A DNA stretch of 64,000 nucleotides from Trichaptum fuscoviolaceum. Lineage: Eukaryota; Basidiomycota; Agaricomycetes; Hymenochaetales; Trichaptaceae. Shown piece by piece: positions 37,467 through 50,129 of the stretch (the first letter of the stretch is position 1; the number at the start of each line of letters is the position of its first letter). The translations under genes were made by a program, and so were the position numbers. The DNA lies in assembly GCA_910574455.1 (NCBI GenBank), contig CAJSYZ010000011.1, positions 2,774,941 through 2,838,940 of the forward strand, given 5' to 3'. Under the pieces are notes generated by a model that saw nothing but the letters and a program-made list of their open reading frames with translations, did no database searches and was not told the origin of the DNA.

Positions 37467-38313
37467 GTGTAGAATGGTTGTCGGATTTCTCGGACAGCAA
37501 GTGGAGAGGTCGCTTGCTCCTCGTTTCAGCCCAGGATATAAGGAGAATATGGAATGAAGTAGCTCTGAGAACTCGAAGTCATGAGATTCAACTGATGGAT
37601 GTAAGTTTTGGAAATGCATTCAAAAGCAAGAGGCGGCTTCTAAGTCCCTATGCGATCGGGCCGGTCCACTAGAGTGAGCTGTAGAATCGATCTTCCCCAT
37701 TTCACGTGAGGGGTTTCGACGCAACATGATACTGCGACCGAGGCGATTTGGGGAAGAAAGAGTCGCCGGTGTATTTGAGTCGCTGAAATCCTCTAAAACC
37801 TGCCACAATGAAGTCAGGTGTTTGGTCAAAGCTCGGCGATCTCAGGCGCCTTTATTTTAGGCATTCAGCTCCGCGTGAAAGATTATTTATGCCCTAGGTA
37901 GATAGATGATTAGAAAGTTTAGTCTTCATTGTGGTGGGCACCTGAGTGACTGAGCCTGAGTGAAACTTGAACTTGAACGTGAGAGGGACTTGGTAGTAGT
38001 ACTAATGCTTACGTCATTATTTCAAGTTGTACTAATTTGTATTGATGTGTCCCTTCAACTTGAACGCTTAGTTCAAGTTCTTGCCAGTGAGTCCATCATC
38101 CAGCTTTGACCGGCTCGGACTATGTGGCGATATTGATCGAGTTCAAGTCCAAGGCTCAGCGCTACAAATTATCCTCTAAATCACTTGCACGTACTGACTT
38201 CCTTTCCAAATAGGCAGCTCATATTTGCTGGTCACTAGTCAGTAGCCTTCAAGTTGCTGTTGCAAAATACCATCGATTCTGAAGGGACCTCAATCGCCAT
38301 AACATCATCAATC
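37467..38313. promoter_or_regulatory. Divergent promoter region with CTTGAAC/GTTCAAG repeats
   Basis: Between the start codons of the GH43 gene (-) and the permease gene (+). Copies of the CTTGAAC/GTTCAAG family, some partial, are clustered at about 37964-37978, 38021-38029, 38057-38079, 38141-38149 and 38247-38254. The pair at 38057-38079 is a perfect 9-bp inverted repeat (AACTTGAAC, GCTTA spacer, GTTCAAGTT). This looks like a repeated protein-binding site, but no factor is known to me. Confidence 0.5.
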
Positions 38314-40390
38314 ATGATTTACTCGTGGAGGAGCATTCTCTCCCTCATATTATTCTTCCTCGCCAGTAACTCCCTTTCTTCTTTCGTCGTAGATGCATCT
38401 TATTGACACGCTCATCCCTCAGATGTTTCAGTCATATTTCCTACCTCTATCCACGTTCCTTTTCCATCAAGCTTCGCCGAGTTCGCAAAGAAGCTGTCTT
38501 CGCGCCTTCGTCGGCATATTTCCAAGCCGGATGGACGCAATGCTGAGCGTGTGAAAGGTTTCTTTTGGATCAAGTTTCCACTCAATTTCCAAACGACTCC
38601 CGTCGCTGCGGTCATTTTTCTTTTAGCTACCAAAACAGCAAGTGGAAATGATGTGCGGCATGGAGTTGTCGGTGATAACGGCATTCAACCATTAAACATA
38701 ATGGCACTTTTCATCTCACTAGTAAGGATGTATGTTTTTGGAAGACATAAGCTCATTTCTTTGATTAGGCTTATTTATCGGTGTCTCTTGATACAACAGG
38801 ACTTTTTCGCTTTCTTGCCTTTTGGGTCGCCAAGAAAGGTGGCTCGTCTGGAAGACGATTATATGTTCTTTTGTACGTCTTTTTCTTCGTATCTGGTGTC
38901 ATTTTCGGAAATGTAAGGCATCAATCGTTGTTGCACTTGTTTCTCTCTCTTATGAGACCTGACTTCACCTTTAGGACCCTGTTATTCTTTCGGGAACGCC
39001 TTTCCTTGTATACTTCATTCGTGTATCTGGGTGTGTTTGCAACACACATATTAGGCTCAATAGTGCATTCCTAACTTGTGTCAAGGATTGTACCTCCGAC
39101 TGCTTGGATATATGCGCAGTTCTCTGTGGCGAATATTGGTAAGCTTGCTTTCGCTGGTATACGTGTGCATGGAAAGATCTTAATTGCATTCCCAGCCTCC
39201 GCGATCCTCCCTCCATCCAATCCTACGAACCTGGTCGTCTCTGGCGCATTTTCCATTTCTTTCATATCGTACACTGCCCATACCGTCCTTCCTGCTCTCG
39301 CTGCCACAGTACTGATCCTCCCGTTTCTCATTTTTTGGCTGTTCAGGTCTCGGGAGATGATTCCACTCCAGATTGATATTATGGAGATCGATGATGATGA
39401 CTCCAATAATGTCCGGTCCCATCGCCCAGACCTTCTATCTTTGACAGACAAAGAAGGGGCGATCTTTGGTAGCGTCCTGTTCTGTGTAACATTGGTTGTT
39501 CTGGTCGGAACGTCACCTCTGAAGATACCTGTATGGGAAATTACTATCCCCCCTGCAGTTATCATGCTCCTTCGAGACGCACTACATGATATAAGGAAAG
39601 CACCTTTTACAACTCTGGCGGACGCAAGCGACACAGAAGCTCCTACGAGTACGAGTGTGACTACTGCGATAGCTCTGCAATCACCGACAGAACGAGGACC
39701 CTCTACCATGCAGACAGAAGCTCCGCAAATGCTTGTACGAAAATCACGTTTTACCTCTATGCTTTCCCGCTTTAGGGAGGAGAACTTCCCGACCTTGTAC
39801 ACAGTCATTCCTCGTCTACCACTATCCCTCGTACCCTTTGCACTGTGCATGTTCATCATCGTGCAAACATTGACGTCCCAAGGCTGGGTCGAAGTCTTTG
39901 CTAACTGGTGGAAAGCGTGGATCGATGTATGCAGTGAGGGAGGGAGCCGTGCTACAATTGTTGGCGCAGTTTGTGGGATGCTTGTTGTGAGCACACTACT
40001 ATGCAATGTGTGTTCAGTTGTCCAAGTTCAACGGATTTATAACTGAGATCTGAGTTATACCTTCAGATTTGTGGAACGAATATAGGCACAACTATTTTGC
40101 TTGCTCGTGTCTTGCAAGTTTGGCTTAAACTACCGGCACCGCCGGCCTCAGATATTGATTCTCGTGTTCAACTTGGCTCAATATACGCATTAGCCATTGG
40201 CACGAACTTTGGCGCGCTCACATTCACATTCTCCGCATCGCTCGCAGGACTACTGTGGCGAGGCATCCTAAGACAGAAAGGGATAACTGTTCACCAATGG
40301 CAGTTTGCTGTCACCAACTTGCCCATCATTTTGATAGCACTATGCACAGCAGGTGCAGTTCTCATCGGTGAAGTCCTCATTACCGGATGA
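38314..40390 (+). CDS. ArsB/CitM-type anion permease
   Basis: Polytopic membrane transporter of the ArsB/NhaD (ion transporter) superfamily. Exons join as: MIYSWRSILSLILFFLA, then VSVIFPTSIHVPFPSSFAEF, then FQTTPVAAVIFLLATKTAS. AYLSVSLDTTGLFRFLAFWV, FVSGVIFGNDPVILSGTPF and GIVPPTAWIYAQFSVANI follow. Removing an in-frame intron at about 39138-39197 gives SAILPPSNPTNLVVSGAF, which holds the superfamily SSNPTNL re-entrant loop. The second half mirrors the first, with LLCNICGTNIGTTILLARV and GTNFGALTFTFSASLAG. The large central loop is hydrophilic (about 120 residues from EIDDDDSNN). About ten membrane spans are expected. The substrate could be arsenite, a carboxylate or another anion; the sequence does not decide. 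No other arsenic gene is nearby, so arsenic resistance is not implied. Confidence 0.85.
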
Positions 40391-40567
40391 GTAGTTATGA
40401 GTAATGACAGAGTGCCATGGCATACGTACACTGACAGTAGATACATACTACTTATATACTCAAGAATAGAATATACCATATAGAGATACTAATAAGTTAA
40501 TCACAACATATCTGCATGATGTAACATTTACAATACAATGCAGCACAGATAACAGATAAAGATACGG
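40391..40567. other. Short convergent 3' spacer
   Basis: A 177-base AT-rich gap between the stop codons of the permease gene and SWR1. It holds both 3' ends and nothing else visible. Confidence 0.5.
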
Positions 40568-43500
40568 TTACAGCTTCCATTCCCTGAAGTATTCAAGGTC
40601 GGATCGAACAAAAGATAGCATATAGTCAATAGTTGTACCACCTTCATCTTCCTCCATACGCGCCTCTTCAACAGGCTCCTCATCACGACCTGCAGTGCCG
40701 ATTGACTGTTCGATTGATGTTCCAAATTGTTCCGTCGGGGTATCAGGGTCTGCGAAGTCCGCTTGGTCCTCCCCTGCTATAGCAGCTTCTTCGCTCGCCG
40801 CAACTTTTGCCGCTTGCACATCCTCGAAATCCTCGAACTCGACGAGGGCTTTCTGGATCTCCAGGGCGGCTGGTGCTTCATCATCGGCATTGAAGAAGTT
40901 GCGCCAATCGAATCCACCTTGTTGGATCACAAGCTCATCTAGTGAGCGTTTTTGATTGGCCTTGCGCAACATGGCCTCTTCGACGGTGTACTGCGATACG
41001 AAGCGGAAGATATGTACGTCGCGAATTTGCCCTATGCGATGTGCTCTATCCTCGCATTGTCTGTCCATCTGGGGGTTGAAATCACTATCGTAAAATATGA
41101 CGGTATCAGCACCAGTAAGGCTATGAGGGTTTGAGCCATTAGTAACATCTCAGGTATTTAAGTAGAGATAACACACTTTATGCCCACTCCTCCTGATCTC
41201 GAGGAAGCTATGAAAGCGAAAACCCTCTCATCAACGTTGAAGCGCTCAGTGATGTACTGTCTATCCTCAATCTTCGTGGAGCCATCCAGTCTGAGATATA
41301 AATAACCGTGAAAGTTAAGAAATACTTCAAGAATATCCAGAATCCTGGTCATCTGAGTGAAGATCAAAACGCGGTGGCCACCAGCTTTCCGTTCTTGAAG
41401 AAGACGTGCAAGCTCCTGAAGCTTCCCACAATCGTACTGTAGCAGAGATAGATCTGGAAAGGCTATCTGAAGCTTGACAGCAGGCTTATGGAGAATATCG
41501 GCGAAGTTGGCATTTGATGGCTGTAATAGTTCCTCTGGCATCCCACGGAGTGCGATTGAAGGCAAATCGAGAGCAACCGCTGCCGGTGTCGCAAAGGCGA
41601 ATTTGTCAATGATGTCTGCGCATTCCTCCGATCTTACAGCATAAGATTTCACTAATGAAAGGAAAGGACTGACGCTTGATCGTAATTGGGCTTCGCATTC
41701 GGCCGTCAAAGGAGTATACAGCTTCCTGACAATGTCGATGGTTTCCCTTCCGTATACGGGCCTCTGATCACAACGTAACGCGTTTAGGTAACTCATGTGA
41801 GATAAACGAAAGTAATCCGCTGAACGTTGTTGATAGGCTCTGTAACGATGGAAGCCCTCGATTGTGCGTAAATCATGAGGAGGTGGTTCGCCGGGATAGG
41901 CTTTCTGAAGCTCCGAAAAGAGAGGATGCTTCAGAGAACGGACCGATTGTGAAGCAATGAGGGACGTGCCCTGCCGGTGCGCAAACTGTAGGCCCAGAAG
42001 GTCGATGTCGAGACGAGATGTACGATCTTCATCATTCATGAGCATGCGACGAACCAAAAGCTCCTTAATCTCGAACTTCGCAATTGCCGATCGCTCCATC
42101 GCAAAAGACGTGACAATGGGTCGCACTTCAAATAAATCTGGATGGTTGCAAACTTTTCGAAGTTGCATCAGAATATTCGCAATTTTCTGGTAGACACCGG
42201 ATTTCAGGTCTTCGCGAGTTTGGTTGCGTGACATGAACTCATCGTAAAGAAATCTTTGTCTTTTGGAAAGACGACACAGCACGAGATGCTCGTATTTGCT
42301 GGGTAACTCCTTTTCCACGTCTCGCTTTAGCCGTCGGAGAAGATAAGGTCGTAGTACTGTATGGAGCTTCATGACTCGCTGCTGAACTTCCTGATCCAGA
42401 ACATTGCCCTGCTCGATAGCCTTTTCTAACGGATCTATTTTAAAGGTCATTACAGCGCACCCATTCTGATTGTAAACGATAAGCTTACTGGAGAACCACT
42501 CCCCAAACTCCTTTAAGTTTGCAAATTTCGTTCCGGACATGAGGAATTGCAACAACGCCCATAGCTCCGTAAGGTTATTTTGCAGTGGGGTGCCAGTCAA
42601 TAGCAAGCGGCGAAACGATTTGAACATGAGTAAGATGTTCCAGCGCTGTGACTTAAAGTTCTTAATCATATGTGCTTCATCCAGGATCATGTAATACCAA
42701 GGCTTTCGTTTCAAGATGTGTTCGTCTCTACTAGCGAGAGTATAAGACGTTACACAAACATTGAAGGCGAACTTATCATTCCAGCCCTTACGAAGCTCCT
42801 TACGACGCTTTGATGTTCCGTGATAGCTCAAGATCTTGAATCCAGGCAGGAACTTTTTAAATTCCATTTCCCAGTTCAGAAGGACGCTGGTCGGGACTAT
42901 GATCAAGTGCGGTCCCCAAACGCCGCGGTCACATGCTAGATGAGCTAACAAAGCAATAGTTTGTATTGTTTTCCTATATCACATAATGATTAGTCACTGA
43001 AGGGAAAATTGTGCAACATGCAGATCTTACCCGAGACCCATCTCATCTGCCAAAATGCCGTTCATATTGTTATTGTGAAGTGCCGCAAGCCACTCAAGAC
43101 CAGACTGCTGATATGGTCGGAGAGTACCGCGTAAAAGGACAGGAGGCTTGATCTTGTCCTCTGGATGCCAATCAACCCGAGCAACTGCATATGACTGTAG
43201 TGTGGAGGGAGGTTCCCAGACAGTTTCGTGCTCACGGGCCTTCCGAAGCTCAACCTTGCCGTTCTGGAGTGCCTCACTTTTGCCAGCACTGTGGTCATCT
43301 CGATCATCTTCTGCTGTCTGCATTGTGGTTATCTCTGCGTCCTCATCAGGAAGGTCCAGAACATCTGTTGAAGTCTGCGTCGCGTTCTGCTTGGATATTT
43401 GCAAGGAAATGTCTGGAGAATGTTGCGGACTTATACTCGAGGTGGGAAGTGCAAATCCATTGGTATGAGTTCTTGCTTCAGCATGACCTTCATCGTCAAA

Positions 43501-46224
43501 AACATTCGAAGGATCTTTGACATGACCATTCTGAACGATGGAGTTTACGGTCAGGTGTGCTGCAGAGTGACTGATTTCGAGTTTGTTCGCGACTGAGTTC
43601 CCATTGGCAAAGTTGATCCTGGGAGGCGAGGTAGGAGGTGAAGTAGCCCGAGAAAGAAACGCAGCAGTATGAGTAGCAGCGCATTCTAGTTCTTCGGAGA
43701 TTCCGACTGACCCGCTCTCCGCTTTATGGATAAGAGGTGATGCCTGCTGAGCTACCTGCAGACTTAGACGATAAAGGTCAACTGGCAATGATGCAATCAA
43801 ACTTGATGGATTGCCTTGATCAGATTCGTCTGGCGAAGATTCCAACTGCATTGGACTATAGGCATTCATTCCATATTCGTCATCGCGGAACTCCTCAATA
43901 CCTTCGTCAATGTCCATATCATCGATAAGGGCCGTGTCTGCCTGAGAATCTGCATCGCTAGGAGCTCTAGAACCTGCTCCAACGCAAGTACTTTGGGGCT
44001 CAGACAAGTTAGATGCAAACCCAAATGGTTTTCCGGGTATGTCGACTAGAAGTGCGCTCAAGCCCACTGCGTCTTCAGACTCAGAGCTTGCAACGCTCTC
44101 CTCATCGTCTAAAACGGTTTCGCGCGTACCGTCCTCACCGAAGTCAACATTTGGGCCTTCGTGCTCTTCAACATGTCCGACCTCACCATCGTCCATCTCA
44201 TTGTCTTCTACCTCCGTCTCTTGCTCGTCATCCTCATCATCCTCGTCGTCGTCGTCATCACCGCCTGCACTAACGGAAACGGAACGGCTGATATCTCGGA
44301 GGACATCTGTCCGATGCAGATCCATCTGCTGTTTCTCGAGTATTTGCCCGCTCTGGTCAAGAATGGCGTCCAGATGCTGTTTGCCAAGCCTCTTTTCCTC
44401 CTTTTCCCTGCGTATGCGCTCCTCTTCTCGAACATGGAAGACAGCCTTCCTCCATTCAGCAAGAACGAGGCGTGAGGTGGATTTCGCGAGGGTGCGGACA
44501 CGCTTTTCTTCAGCTGCAGCTTCTCTTTGACCTTGCGTCTTTTGAAGATTGTAGTAAGTTCGCAACTTCGACTCTATGCTTGATGCTACTGCCCCTCCGT
44601 GTCCGAACCTATGTCTTGACAGGCTGTTTCGTTTGGTGATCGCCTCAGATACTATGATAGACCAAAGGTCGTTGGGTCGATGAGTCGATGAGTTTGCTGA
44701 GGAAGACAGAGCTCGTGATCCAGGCTCATCCCGTCCGCTAAACGCCAGCGCAGTATCGGGGTCAAGTAGTAGTCGACCCTCTTTCCTCAAGGCATCTATA
44801 CGCTTGAGGAGTCTTGCTTTATGCATCACGAAGCGCTCGAAGCCCCTCTCATCATAGTCCACGCCATCTACATGACGATAGGAAGAGAGAAACGCGGACA
44901 AATCTTTGTTGAATTGTGGTGGTGGTGGTTTTTGACGAGGAGAGGACAACGTTGGGGGAGGTTCTTTTACGATGAGTCGTATTCGTTTGATCACCGGACG
45001 CGACGCAGGGGGTTCTCCATCGGCAGGGTGTTTCGCGCCTGGAAGCGTTTTACCAGAAGTTGTTGGCCTAGTTTCGCTAATAGCAGACTTCTTTGATGGG
45101 GAAGCTGGTAAAGTGATATGAAACCCAGAAACCGATGACGAGGGTTTTTGTGCAGAAGGACCGAAGCCTTTTCTTCTCGCGCCTGTCTCTCCTGCTTCAG
45201 TTGGTGGAAACATTTCGCCACCAAGCGTTTTGCGAGGAATGTCGGGAACCTTGAAACTGCGCTTTCCACGAAGCATTTCATTTTCAAGAACCGCATCACC
45301 CTCTGCACGTATCGCAGCATCGGACACAACTGAATAAGATCGTGAAGGTCGAGGACGAGGAATAGAAAGGTTTTTTTTCAATCTTCCTTTGCCCTTGCCT
45401 TTCGTCCGCCACGCTCCCGAAATGGATTCCGAAATGTCATGTTCAGCGGACGGCTCCTCATCAGAAACTCTCCCTTTCTGCTTTCCCTTTGCGTCAGCAC
45501 CAGGCTTGGCTTTTGTTTGCTTCCCTGCCTTTTTCCGTCCCGAGAATGATGTAGGCAATGCTGCACTGACAGACGGAAGAGATTGTGGTGGGATGCCATT
45601 GATCGAACGACCAGCAGGCGCACTAACAGCTTGCGGAACATACGTGCTCTCTTGAGGATGAGACTTGAGTACTGCTATACGTTCTTGCTGTGCTCTGCGA
45701 GTAGTTCGAGAGGGACCTGCCCCTGGTGTATTCATGAAAGGGTCGTATTTCAACCTCCACTACAGAAAAGTGAGCACTCATCTCCGGCTAAAGTAGCAAT
45801 AAATAAGTTCACACCTCTTCAAAGACTGCTGAATGATCTTTCTTAGCTACCTAAAGCACTTAAGTTTGAGAACATTCCAGAGTCTCATGAATGACAATGA
45901 ACAGTACCTTTGGATCGTAGTGCAATAAAGAGATGAAATGGTCAAGATGGAAGAGTTCGCGAATCTAGGAGGAGTAAAAGAGTTTGCTGAGAGGAATGTA
46001 ATATGAGTTGAACACAATATACGTACATTGTCATCGTGCTTATCTAGAACTTGTTCAAGCTCTGCTTGCTTCTCCGCCAACAAAGCTTCACGCCGTTCAC
46101 CCATTTGCTCCGATGTCTTGAGCTCACCAGTCTCCGAGAGTGCCGAAGATGCTATATTCGATGGGCCAGCCTGAGCATTTACGTGCGTCCCATCGATGCG
46201 TTTTCGGGTGATATTACGCGCCAT
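40568..46224 (-). CDS. SWR1: SWR1-type chromatin-remodelling ATPase
   Basis: Catalytic subunit of the complex that swaps histone H2A for H2A.Z. The first exon starts [20 protein letters not shown] and ends in a coiled helix; small exons lead into [14 protein letters not shown]. An HSA domain for actin/Arp binding runs from [18 protein letters not shown] to [20 protein letters not shown]. Long acidic stretches follow (poly-D/E near 44,200), matching the histone-chaperone part of Swr1. The Snf2 core has [19 protein letters not shown], motif I ADEMGLG split by an intron at about 42955-43030, and the box [20 protein letters not shown] comes next, then a ~200-residue insertion between the lobes as in Swr1/Ino80. 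The second lobe ends SGGVGIN...[13 protein letters not shown]. The tail has FDWRNFF. The total is about 1,700 residues. All ATPase motifs are present. INO80 is the alternative, but the acidic N-terminal part and tail favour SWR1. Confidence 0.93.
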
Positions 46225-46270
46225 GATGACTCCCGTTCAGCCCAGCTCGCCAAAAGCTAGAGAGTGTCGT

Positions 46271-46459
46271 TCAGCCCTCGTCAAAGACCGCAGGGGCGCC
46301 TGGCTCTCCCAGAAGCTCGTTCTCGCCAAATTTTGGACGGTTTTGTGTGCTTCTTGGATCGTTCACATCCAATACAGCTCTTGCTTTATGGTGAACAGAA
46401 AGAGAGGGCGAGAACGTGCGTTGTTGTGGTCGCGCAGTAAGCTTCGAGTTGCTGGACAT
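46271..46459 (-). CDS. Possible 62-residue ORF just upstream of SWR1
   Basis: Reads MSSNSKLTARPQQRTFSP to GEPGAPAVFDEG and stops only 47 bases before the SWR1 start codon, on the same strand. The composition looks protein-like (few rare residues, acidic Pro/Gly-rich end), and there is no intron. It could be a separate small gene, an upstream ORF in the SWR1 leader, or chance. I know no family. Confidence 0.3.
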   Translation of the reverse strand: MSSNSKLTARPQQRTFSPSLSVHHKARAVLDVNDPRSTQNRPKFGENELLGEPGAPAVFDEG

Positions 46460-46792
46460 TTTGGCACGAGCGAAGCGTGTGATGGTGTTTGGCTGACCAA
46501 ATACAGCCGACCGAATTTAGCCTTTCGCCCTTTTTCAGGCTGCATGATTAGAGTGGCCGCCTTGGATTCCTGAAAATGGTTGTCTTGACTCTTCAGAATA
46601 CATTTGTTGTTAGTTCTTTAAGAAAGTATGAAAGCTGAGGAGAAAAAAAATACCTTTGCCAGAGTGACAAATAAAGCGTATCTCCCTCGAATGGTGACAC
46701 AGGAATAATCATAGTATGCACATATAAACCGGCTTAAGACTGCAGTTGTATAACCGTGACAGAAGTTCACAGAACGGCCATGTTGGTCTTCT

Positions 46793-47148
46793 TTACTCGT
46801 TTGAGAGGGCTAACCCAACGAAAGAAAAGATAAGAGGAGAGCCATGATGATATTCAAACTGTACTAACCTAATACCCGTAATTCTTCGTCATTGACTTGA
46901 AGCTTAGTCCTCCATTTTCTATCTTCTCCCCAATACTTTGTTGCAACCTGCCGTTTATGCTTTAGATAACATGAACATGATAGAATGAACGCATATACGG
47001 ACATCTCTAGCCCTGTCTGTTTCATATCTTAGTGACGGCATTATTGAGCACTCACAATGGCAAGTTGGCAGGCCAGTGGGCGGCTCAAGCTTCGACTTCG
47101 AATACCACAGCCCGCAGCGAAGGACACACTATGTTCGGATAATCTCAT
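46793..47148 (-). CDS. Candidate small three-exon gene (about 62 aa)
   Basis: Three pieces join in phase. The first is MRLSEHSVSFAAGCGIRSRS and on to CQLAI, before a GTGAGT donor. The second is VATKYWGEDRKWRTKLQVND and on to ELRVL, before a GTTAGT donor. The third ends ALSNE with a TAA stop. The start is rich in Arg, Ser and small residues, like a mitochondrial presequence, and the middle is highly charged. Each splice site has a plausible acceptor. It fits no family I recognise, so it is only a candidate. The rest of 46225-47803 shows nothing convincing. Confidence 0.3.
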
Positions 47149-47803
47149 CCATTAGATGGTAAGCTATGAGAGCTTCGTGTCCCTGCTTGGACAGTATAGG
47201 CTGTTTAGATAGCGAGAAATAGTACCAAACACGCGACTTTGTACACGGACGCGCGCGTCGACCGTGCCAATGGAAGCGTAAATGTGATCGTGGTAAAGTG
47301 TAGCAGAGGCAGGACGCATGTAATCAAGAACTACATTATGCTACATTACTGTACTACTGCCAGTGTGTGTACTTGAGGTAGCACAAAATCGTAGTACAGA
47401 TACATGCACAACAACTCATGGCATCCAGTACAAATGCACATATTTACAAGCTAAGTTACTCGAGATATCCAGGAGAAACACAGAATTGAAGATGTTAGGA
47501 GAATCCAGAGTATAGGAGGATTGGCTAGATGTGCTCGGGAGTAAGGCATGGGTCGTAACAATTCGTGATTGATGGACCTCTCAGCGGTTGGGAGAATTCG
47601 TTGGGGGAAAGCGCAAATGACGTACACAAATACAGATAAGAAAGAAGGCGAAACCATGGGTAGTGGGGATATTCAGAGCGGATAGACTGATGTAGTTGCG
47701 AGAGGCCACTGATGATTGTGTGCAAAGATCGGAGTAAGTAGCATGCTTTGGATGGGAGTGGAGTATTGACCGCTTGAGAAGTCAGATCAGCGAAAACCTT
47801 CAC

Positions 47804-49241
<1,438 letters not shown>

Positions 49242-50129
49242 CCCGTTTACTCCTTGTACGTATTGATGGATAGGAAAGATTTCAGTATGCCCGAGCGCTG
49301 TCCAGTATATACATGAAAAGCTCAGAAATTAGAACAGTTCGTAGCCTGATAATCTGATGATCTTAATGATGGTCGTTCGCGGATCTCGGCGAGAGCTATG
49401 TATCGTTCTATGCGTGCTCCCAAACGCGGCTAGGAGTGCGGAAGGTCAGGGAGTGAGGAGGAGGAGGAGAGGGAGGAGGAGGAAGGGGGAAAGGTGATTT
49501 CTTGGCCTGTCATTTTGTACTTCATTGTTTGGCAGACGTCTTGCGAACTTCCATCAGCTGAGTTGCAACCACGCGTTTCTTACGTAACTCACACTTAATC
49601 CCAAAAAGGAAGTGTTTGTGTTTGGTTGCCAACCCCTTTTGCTTTTTCACCTATGCACTCCCATGCACGGCGCTTTCTTGCTCAGTTGTTGTGAGGGAAC
49701 GTGCTATTAACACTCTCCTAACGTCTTATCATGAACGTTACATCAGACTTGCAGCTCTATGAGACCTTTCATGGCAATGTTACCAAAACCTAGTCGCAAA
49801 ACTATTATACAAGCGGGCTCTTCCGAGTCAACGTCAGTGCTGACCTCCATACATCGCTTTTTATCTCAAGACCACAACATTGATGTGGGGAAAATGATAC
49901 CTAAATGCACACAACATCTTCGGAAAATTTCGTGGAGATCTCAAACTTGCTTGATACACGAGCGTGGTATACAAACATATTGTATGTGGACGAGACGCGG
50001 GCCCGGGTGAGCGATCATACATTACATGTATACGATATTTCTGGCTAAACCATCAACAACAAAGGCATAGAAGGAAAGACAGATGCGTTGGTTGACAACG
50101 GATCAGACACAAGATTTTTTCACATTCAC
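49242..50129. promoter_or_regulatory. Upstream region of the PKA catalytic subunit gene
   Basis: Holds a 50-base purine-only tract on the + strand (about 49445-49495), which reads as a CT-rich tract towards the kinase start. The 83-codon frame at 49759-50010 (+) has no support. The 3' end of the next minus-strand gene lies at 50130. Confidence 0.4.

Noticed and set aside
38314..40390. Arsenic-resistance locus, because of the ArsB-like permease
   Set aside because: No arsenate reductase, methyltransferase or regulator lies nearby, and the superfamily covers many anions.
44039..44530. Plus-strand frame of 163 codons, very serine-rich
   Set aside because: It is the complement of the acidic, repeat-like part of SWR1 (Asp/Glu codons read in reverse as Ser/Leu), so it is a shadow.
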